From Micromonospora fulviviridis (GTDB lineage Bacteria; Actinomycetota; Actinomycetes; Mycobacteriales; Micromonosporaceae), in contig NZ_BMRA01000005.1 in the NCBI RefSeq assembly GCF_014648395.1, positions 423,215 through 487,214 on the forward strand: 64,000 nt of DNA, given 5' to 3'. The notes under the pieces were generated by a model. That model worked only from the letters and a program-made list of their open reading frames with translations, did no database searches and was not told the DNA's origin. Of this stretch, positions 59,120-64,000 are shown one piece after another; position 1 is the first letter of the stretch, and each line of letters starts with the position of its first letter. A program made the translations under genes and the position numbers.

Positions 59120-60574
59120 TCAGGTGCGCCCCGTCGCGAGGTCCGCGGCGGCGGCGTCGAGCTGGCGGGCGTACTCGGCGCTGATGCTGCCCTCGCGCCG
59201 CCGCTCGGCGATCTTGCCGCGGAGCCGGTCCACGGCGGCGGTCAGCGCACCGTCACCGGTCGCGGCGGTGGCGTTGCGCAGCAGGTTGCGCAGGTCCACG
59301 CCGACGTCGCCGCGGATCTGCCCGGCCGCCAGCCCGGCCTCGATGAGCCCCTCCACCCGGTGGGCCGCCTCGTCCAGGCTGCCGCCGGCCGGCGCGGTCG
59401 GCGCGCCGCCGGTCGCCGGCGCACGGCGGGTCGGGCCGGGTGGCGCGGTGGTGGCCGGCGTGCCTCGGCTGGGCGGCGTGGCGGACGGGACCGTCACCGG
59501 CCCGGCGGTCGGCGACACCCGTGGCGGCGCCTTCTCGTCCGGCACCAGGGCGGGCACCAGCAGCGCGGCGCCGGCGACCACCACCACGCCGACCGCCACC
59601 AGGGGCAGCGCCCGGCGGGGACGGGACGCCCCGGCGGGGACGGGCGCGGGGGCCTCGGGCCCGGCCGGCGGTCGCTCCGGGGCGGGCAGCGCCGGCAGGG
59701 TCACGGTCGGGGCCAGCATGGTGGCGGCCTGCGGGTCGGCGGGTAGCAGCTGGTCGCGGAGCACGGCCGCCACCTGGTGCGCGGTGGGCCGCCGCCGCGG
59801 GTCGCGGGCCAGGCAGCGCAGGCAGATCTCCGCGACCGGCGCGGGCAGGCCGGGTACGCCGTCCAGGGTGGGCGCGGCGTCCTCGGCCAGCGCCGCGCTG
59901 AGCTGGTCCCAGGTGTCCGCCGGGTACGGCGGCTGCCCGGTCAGCGTCTCGTAGAGCAGCACGCCCAGCGAGTAGACGTCGGTGGCCGGCTGGGCCGGCG
60001 CCCCGTCCAGCCGCTCCGGCGCCACGTACGCCGGCGTGCCGAACGTGCCGCCGTCCTCGTCCTCGTCCGGCGCGCCGACCCGGGTGGCGATGCCGAAGTC
60101 GAGCACCTTGGCGCCGACCCGGGTCATCATCACGTTCGACGGGGTGATGTCGCGGTGCACGATGCCCAGCCGGTGCGCGGCGGCCACCGCCTCGGCCACC
60201 TGTGCGCCCGTCTCCACCGCCGCCGGCCAGGGCAGCGGCCCCTCGGTGAGCCGGTGTTCCAGCTCCTCGCCGCTGAGCAGCTCCATCACCACGAACGACG
60301 TGATGGAACCGTCCGGCGCCACGGTCTCGCCGTAGTCGTGCACGGCGGTGACGTGCGGGTGGACGAGCTGGGCGGCCGAGCGGGCCTCCTCGCGCACCAT
60401 GTCACGGAACCGGGCGTCGGCGGCGAGCGAGGGGGCGAGCACCTTCAGCGCCACCACCCGGTCGAGCACCTCGTCGCGGGCCCGCCAGATCACCGACATG
60501 CCGCCGGCCCCGATCTGGTCGATGAGCCGGTACCTGCGGGCCAGCAGCCGGCCGGCGTGCAGCGTCGCCTTCAC
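59120..60574 (-). CDS. Membrane Ser/Thr protein kinase (PknB-like)
   Basis: Kinase of 484 residues. The N-terminal catalytic domain (about 10-275) has IGAGGMSVIWRARDEVLDRV, the ATP-binding Lys in VVALKVLAP, the catalytic loop IVHRDITPSNVM, the DFG segment VLDFGIATR and GTPAYVAPERLDG. The usual catalytic-loop Lys is Thr (HRDIT), a variant seen in other actinobacterial kinases. A Pro-rich juxtamembrane segment (about 285-325), one helix (LPLVAVGVVVVAGAALLVPA, about 330-350) and an outer domain of about 130 residues rich in Thr/Pro then helical follow. GTG start at 60574. Confidence 0.9.
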   Translation of the reverse strand: MKATLHAGRLLARRYRLIDQIGAGGMSVIWRARDEVLDRVVALKVLAPSLAADARFRDMVREEARSAAQLVHPHVTAVHDYGETVAPDGSITSFVVMELLSGEELEHRLTEGPLPWPAAVETGAQVAEAVAAAHRLGIVHRDITPSNVMMTRVGAKVLDFGIATRVGAPDEDEDGGTFGTPAYVAPERLDGAPAQPATDVYSLGVLLYETLTGQPPYPADTWDQLSAALAEDAAPTLDGVPGLPAPVAEICLRCLARDPRRRPTAHQVAAVLRDQLLPADPQAATMLAPTVTLPALPAPERPPAGPEAPAPVPAGASRPRRALPLVAVGVVVVAGAALLVPALVPDEKAPPRVSPTAGPVTVPSATPPSRGTPATTAPPGPTRRAPATGGAPTAPAGGSLDEAAHRVEGLIEAGLAAGQIRGDVGVDLRNLLRNATAATGDGALTAAVDRLRGKIAERRREGSISAEYARQLDAAAADLATGRT

Positions 60575-60750
60575 ATCGCACCTGCCTGGGCTTGGGAGCG
60601 CTATCAGGTTGCGGGAATGTGTCCGGCCTGTCAACGGCTGTCCGTTCCCCGGTCGCGGCCCGCGCCGCCCCGGTCGCGCCCGGTGACGGCGGCGACCGGC
60701 CCGACCGGCGGCGGCGGGCCGGTTGCGCGGCGCGTGCCAGGATGAACGGC

Positions 60751-61584
60751 ATGGCAGGCGGTCCGGTGGCGTTCGTGCTCGGCGGCGGGGGAGTGCTCGG
60801 CGCGGTCGAGGTGGGCATGCTCCGTGCCCTGTTCCGCGTCGGGATCCGACCCGACCTGGTGCTCGGCACCTCGATCGGCGCGGTCAACGGCGCCCTGGTG
60901 GCCGCCGACCCGAGCGAGGCCGTCACCGACCGGCTGGTCCGGCTCTGGGCCTCGCCGGAGGCGAGCGAGGTGTACGGCGACTCCGTCGCCCGGCAGTTGC
61001 GCCGGTTCGCCGCGCGCACCCACCTGCACTCGCCCCGGCCACTGCGCCGGCTGCTGGAGAGCGAACTGGGCGAGGACACCACCTTCGCCGACCTGACCGT
61101 GCCGTTCCGCTGCTGCGCGGCGAACATCGAGCGCGCCGCCGAGCACTGGTTCCACAGCGGACCGGTGGTGCCGGCGGTGCTCGCCTCCGCCTCGGTGCCC
61201 GGGCTGCTGCCGCCCACCCAGATCGACGGCCAGCACTACATCGACGGCGGGGTGGTCAACTCGATCCCGGTCGGCGAGGCCGTGGCGGCCGGGGCGACGC
61301 AGATCTTCGTGCTCCAGGTGGGCCGGATCGAGCGCGAGCTGAGCCCGCCCCGCCGGCCCTGGGAGATCGCCCAGGTGGCGTTCGAGATCGCCCGCCGGCA
61401 CCGGTTCGCCCGGGAGATGGCGGCGCTGCCCGAGGGGGTGGAGGTGCACGTGCTGCCGACCGGTGGCCTGGAGCCGCGCGAGGACAGCCCGTGGGCGTAC
61501 CGGGACATCGCGGCGGTGGGGCGGCGGATCAGCCGGGCGTACACCGCCTCCCGCCGCTACCTGGACACCGCCCTGGAGCGCTGA
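60751..61584 (+). CDS. Patatin-like phospholipase
   Basis: Lipid acyl hydrolase of 277 residues with the Ser-Asp dyad of the patatin family. GGGGVLGAVEVGMLRAL is the oxyanion-hole loop, GTSIGAVNGALVA holds the nucleophile Ser (GxSxG), and IDGGVVNSIPVGEAVA holds the Asp (DGG). It is divergent from the Ser/Thr kinase gene. Its stop overlaps the start of an acyltransferase gene (TGATG), so deacylation and reacylation of phospholipid may be coupled. Confidence 0.92.
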   Translation: MAGGPVAFVLGGGGVLGAVEVGMLRALFRVGIRPDLVLGTSIGAVNGALVAADPSEAVTDRLVRLWASPEASEVYGDSVARQLRRFAARTHLHSPRPLRRLLESELGEDTTFADLTVPFRCCAANIERAAEHWFHSGPVVPAVLASASVPGLLPPTQIDGQHYIDGGVVNSIPVGEAVAAGATQIFVLQVGRIERELSPPRRPWEIAQVAFEIARRHRFAREMAALPEGVEVHVLPTGGLEPREDSPWAYRDIAAVGRRISRAYTASRRYLDTALER

Positions 61585-62606
61585 TGCCGCTGCCGCCGCG
61601 GTGGTTACGCCGGATCCTGCTCGCGCCCGGCGTGGTGCTGCTCGCCGTCGCCGTCGTGACCACCCTGCCGGCCTGGGCGCTGCTGGCCCTGGCCGCGTCG
61701 CCGCTGGTGCCGGGGCGGCTGCGGCCGCTGCGGCTGCTCTGGATCGGCACCGTCTACCTGGTCTGGGACGCGGCCGCGCTGCTCGCCCTCTTCGCGCTCT
61801 GGCTCGCCTCGGGCTTCGGCGCGCGCAAGCGGTCGCCGGCCTTCCAGCGGGCGCACTACGTGCTCGCCGGTCACTTCCTGCGGGTGCTGTTCTGGCAGGC
61901 CCGCTGGACGTTGCGGCTGAGCATCGACGTGGTCGGCACCGACCCGGACACCGCCCTGCCCGGCCGCCCCGAGCTGGTGCTCTGCCGGCACGCCGGCCCG
62001 GGCGACTCGTTCATCCTGATCCACGCGCTGGTGAACTGGTTCCACCGGGAGCCCCGGATCGTGCTGAAGGAGACCCTCCAGTGGGACCCGGCGATCGACA
62101 TCCTGCTCAACCGGCTGCCCAACCGGTTCATCGCCCCCGGGCCGGACGGGCGGGAGTCGGCGGTCCGGCAGATCGGCCACCTCGCCACCGGCCTGGACGA
62201 CGACGACGCGTTCGTGATCTTCCCGGAGGGCGGCAACTTCACGCCGAAGCGCCGGCTGCGGGCCATCGCCCGGCTGCGCGCCCTCGGCCTGGAGCGGATG
62301 GCGCTGCGTGCCGAGCGGATGCAGCACGTGCTCGCCCCGCAGCCGGGCGGCCTGCTCGCCGCCCTCGACGCCGCCCCGGACGCCGGGGTGATCTTCGTGG
62401 CGCACACCGGGCTGGACCAGATGGTCACCGTCGCCGACGTGTGGCGCGAGCTGCCCATGGACAAGCGGATCGTGATGCGGTTCTGGTCGGTGCCGCCCGA
62501 GGAGGTGCCGGTCGGGAGGCAGGAGCGCATCGACTGGCTCTTCGACTGGTGGGCCCGGATCGACCGGTGGATCGCCGCCAACCGGGACGGGGTGGCCGCC
62601 GACTGA
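61584..62606 (+). CDS. PlsC-like glycerophospholipid acyltransferase
   Basis: Membrane acyltransferase of 340 residues. Two or three hydrophobic segments in the first 95 residues are followed by the HX4D motif LCRHAGPGDSFILIHALV, RIVLKETLQWDPAID, the acceptor motif FVIFPEGGNFTPKRR and a long C-terminal region with AHTGLDQMVTVADVW. It resembles 1-acylglycerol-3-phosphate acyltransferases. It is translationally coupled to the patatin-like gene. Confidence 0.87.
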   Translation: MPLPPRWLRRILLAPGVVLLAVAVVTTLPAWALLALAASPLVPGRLRPLRLLWIGTVYLVWDAAALLALFALWLASGFGARKRSPAFQRAHYVLAGHFLRVLFWQARWTLRLSIDVVGTDPDTALPGRPELVLCRHAGPGDSFILIHALVNWFHREPRIVLKETLQWDPAIDILLNRLPNRFIAPGPDGRESAVRQIGHLATGLDDDDAFVIFPEGGNFTPKRRLRAIARLRALGLERMALRAERMQHVLAPQPGGLLAALDAAPDAGVIFVAHTGLDQMVTVADVWRELPMDKRIVMRFWSVPPEEVPVGRQERIDWLFDWWARIDRWIAANRDGVAAD

Positions 62607-62662
62607 GGATCGGTTCGGTGCGCGTGCAGCGGACCGGCCGGGACGCCACGTAGGGTGCGCTC

Positions 62663-62983
62663 GTGGAGCAGATCTGCGTGGTGACGACGGTGGTGGACGC
62701 CCGCGCGGTCGCGGACGTGCTGGCGGCCGCGGCCGTCGCCGGCCGGCTGGCGGCGTGCGCCCAGGTCGGCGGGCAGGTGGACAGCACCTACTGGTGGCAG
62801 TCGGCGATCCAGACCACGGCCGAGTTGTCGGTCCAGTTCAAGACCGCGCCGGACCGGGTGGACGCGCTCGTCGACCAGCTCCGCGCCAACCACCCGTACG
62901 AGGTGCCGGAGATCCTGGTCACCCGGGTGGAGAGCGGCAACCCGGACTACGCGGCCTGGGTGCACGACCACACCCGCCCCTAG
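62663..62983 (+). CDS. cutA: CutA1-family divalent-cation tolerance protein
   Basis: Small trimeric alpha/beta protein of 106 residues. CutA landmarks are VVTTVVDARAVADVLAAA, AACAQVGGQVDSTYWWQSAI (W-rich beta hairpin) and NHPYEVPEILVTRVESGNPD. Homologues are linked to copper or signal-protein binding; the true function is unsettled. GTG start. Confidence 0.92.
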   Translation: MEQICVVTTVVDARAVADVLAAAAVAGRLAACAQVGGQVDSTYWWQSAIQTTAELSVQFKTAPDRVDALVDQLRANHPYEVPEILVTRVESGNPDYAAWVHDHTRP

Positions 62984-63030
62984 GTACGCCTACTCTGTCC
63001 GCCCGCCCCGCCGGTCACGATGCTGGCGGG

Positions 63031-64000
63031 GTGGAGAACACCGGCTACCCCTGCCCCGGCTGCGGCGCACCCGCCGACCTCGCCTCCGGCTGTCCCGGCT
63101 GCGGGCGCCCGCCGTACCCGCCGGCCGCCGAGGTGGTCCGGCTGGACCGGGAGATCGCCGGGCTGACGCCGCGGGTCGAGGAGGCCCGGGTCGCGTACCA
63201 GGAGCTGGCCGGCCGGCTGTCCACGGCCCGGCAGCGGCGGGCCGAGCTGGCCGCCCGCATCCGCCTGGAGATCCCGGCCCCGCGTCCGGTCGCGCCCGCG
63301 GCGACTGTGCCGCCGGCCCGCCCGCAGCCGGCCCCCGCCCCGGTACGCCCCGGCGGGGCGGAGACCTCCACCCGCGCGGTGCAGAGCCTGCTCTTCGTCC
63401 TCGGTGGACTGCTGCTCGGCACCGCGGCCGTGGTCTTCACGGCGGTCGCCTGGGCCGCGTTCGGGGTCGCCGGGCGGGCGCTGATCCTGCTCGCCTTCAC
63501 CGCCCTCACCCTCGCCGCGCCGCTGGTGGCCCGGGCGCGCGGGCTGCGCGGCACCGCCGAGACGTTCGCCGCGGTGGGCCTGCTCCTGGTGCTCCTCGAC
63601 GGGTACGCCGCCTGGTCGGTGAACCTGTTCGGGGTGGCCGGCTGGCCGGGCAGCCGCTACGCCGCGCTGGTCGGGGGGATCGGCGCGGCGGTCGCGGCCG
63701 GGTACGCGCGGCTGAGCCGGCTGACCGTGCCCTGGTTCGCGGCGCTGCTGACCGCCCAGCCGGTGCTGCCCCTGGCCGCGGTGGCCGCCGAGCCGTCCGC
63801 CGCCGGCTGGGCGCTGGTCCTGACCGCGCTGGCGCTGGGTGACCTCGTGGTGGTGGTCGCCCTGCGAGGCCGGGTCGCCCCGGGCGGCGATGGGCCGGCG
63901 CCGGTGGGGGACGGCGCCGGACCGGCCGCCGCTGGGCGTCCGGACCGGGTCGGGTCGGCCGGCGGGGGGGCCGGTCCAGCCCGGCCCGGCGGCGGGGATC
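63031..64000 (+). CDS. SCO7613-like zinc-ribbon polytopic membrane protein, 3' truncated by window edge
   Basis: The reading frame opens at the GTG of VENTGYPCPGCGAPADLASG and stays open to the window end (323 residues seen). The N-terminal zinc ribbon has CPGCG and CPGCGRPP (two CxxC pairs), then a coiled segment (VVRLDREIAGLTPRVEEARV), a Pro/Ala-rich linker and, from about residue 110, at least six hydrophobic helices. The pattern agrees with large SCO7613-type membrane proteins of actinobacteria, which exceed 1000 residues. Function is unknown. Confidence 0.78.
   Translation, partial: MENTGYPCPGCGAPADLASGCPGCGRPPYPPAAEVVRLDREIAGLTPRVEEARVAYQELAGRLSTARQRRAELAARIRLEIPAPRPVAPAATVPPARPQPAPAPVRPGGAETSTRAVQSLLFVLGGLLLGTAAVVFTAVAWAAFGVAGRALILLAFTALTLAAPLVARARGLRGTAETFAAVGLLLVLLDGYAAWSVNLFGVAGWPGSRYAALVGGIGAAVAAGYARLSRLTVPWFAALLTAQPVLPLAAVAAEPSAAGWALVLTALALGDLVVVVALRGRVAPGGDGPAPVGDGAGPAAAGRPDRVGSAGGGAGPARPGGGD

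Noticed and set aside
63006..63031. CCCCGCC...GGCGGGG inverted repeat after cutA as a terminator
   Set aside because: Short stem with one mismatch that overlaps the start codon of the following gene; likely chance in high-GC DNA.
1..64000. CRISPR array, prophage, transposon or biosynthetic gene cluster
   Set aside because: No spaced direct repeats, phage structural genes, transposase, integrase or polyketide/peptide synthase genes are seen in the window.

Overview
The window is a stretch of very high-GC actinobacterial chromosome. Gene content points to Micromonosporaceae, most likely Micromonospora: SigR/RsrA, two WhiB proteins, nickel superoxide dismutase with its protease, the fused E1-E2 2-oxoglutarate enzyme Kgd, the 24-residue ribosomal protein bL37, a sulfur leader peptide, and two intergenic stem-loop repeats of the kind scattered in Micromonospora genomes. 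The genus is an inference from content, not from a search. Genes are densely packed with many ATGA/GTGA overlaps. I see no prophage, transposase, integrase, tRNA, rRNA or CRISPR array.

Layout. 1-8 kb: 3' part of a divergent PRPP synthetase, anti-sigma-type ATPases, a histidine kinase/LuxR regulator pair, a short-chain dehydrogenase, a glycosyltransferase and a transporter-like membrane protein. 8-12.1 kb: hisN, rsgA and aroA on the minus strand, then an HMCES/YedK gene. 12.3-15.9 kb: a WhiB protein, a hydrolase, sigR-rsrA with an apparent upstream SigR-type promoter, bL37, a biotin carrier protein and a GNAT. 16-18.3 kb: a TetR/MFS efflux pair around a palindromic operator. 18.3-22.9 kb: a TPR protein, a SIS protein and a PdtaS-like kinase.

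23-28.3 kb: a membrane glycosyltransferase, then an assimilatory sulfate reduction operon (leader peptide, sulfite reductase, 52-residue zinc ribbon, APS reductase, CbiX-like chelatase). 28.3-32.3 kb: whiB1 with a strong CRP-type site upstream, a lipid-kinase-like protein, an anti-sigma-like ATPase, a GNAT, and sodN/sodX. 32.4-43 kb: malic enzyme, an oxidoreductase, two paralogous hydrolases, ackA-pta, and a TetR operon with twin operators. 43-47 kb: kgd with a DUF6104 gene upstream of its end.

47-64 kb: an ABC transporter, an OlsB/PlsC-like acyltransferase pair, a DUF4097-PadR operon with a palindrome in its promoter, a PhoP-like two-component system followed by an HtrA protease with shared direct-repeat motifs, BON and GT4 proteins, a Ser/Thr kinase, a patatin/acyltransferase pair, cutA, and the 5' part of a large zinc-ribbon membrane protein.

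Most of the window is ordinary core genome. The most interesting signals are regulatory or too short for routine gene calling: the CRP site at whiB1, the apparent SigR' start and promoter, the sulfur leader peptide, an apparent CTG start for rsgA, the twin TetR operators and the PhoP-like boxes.
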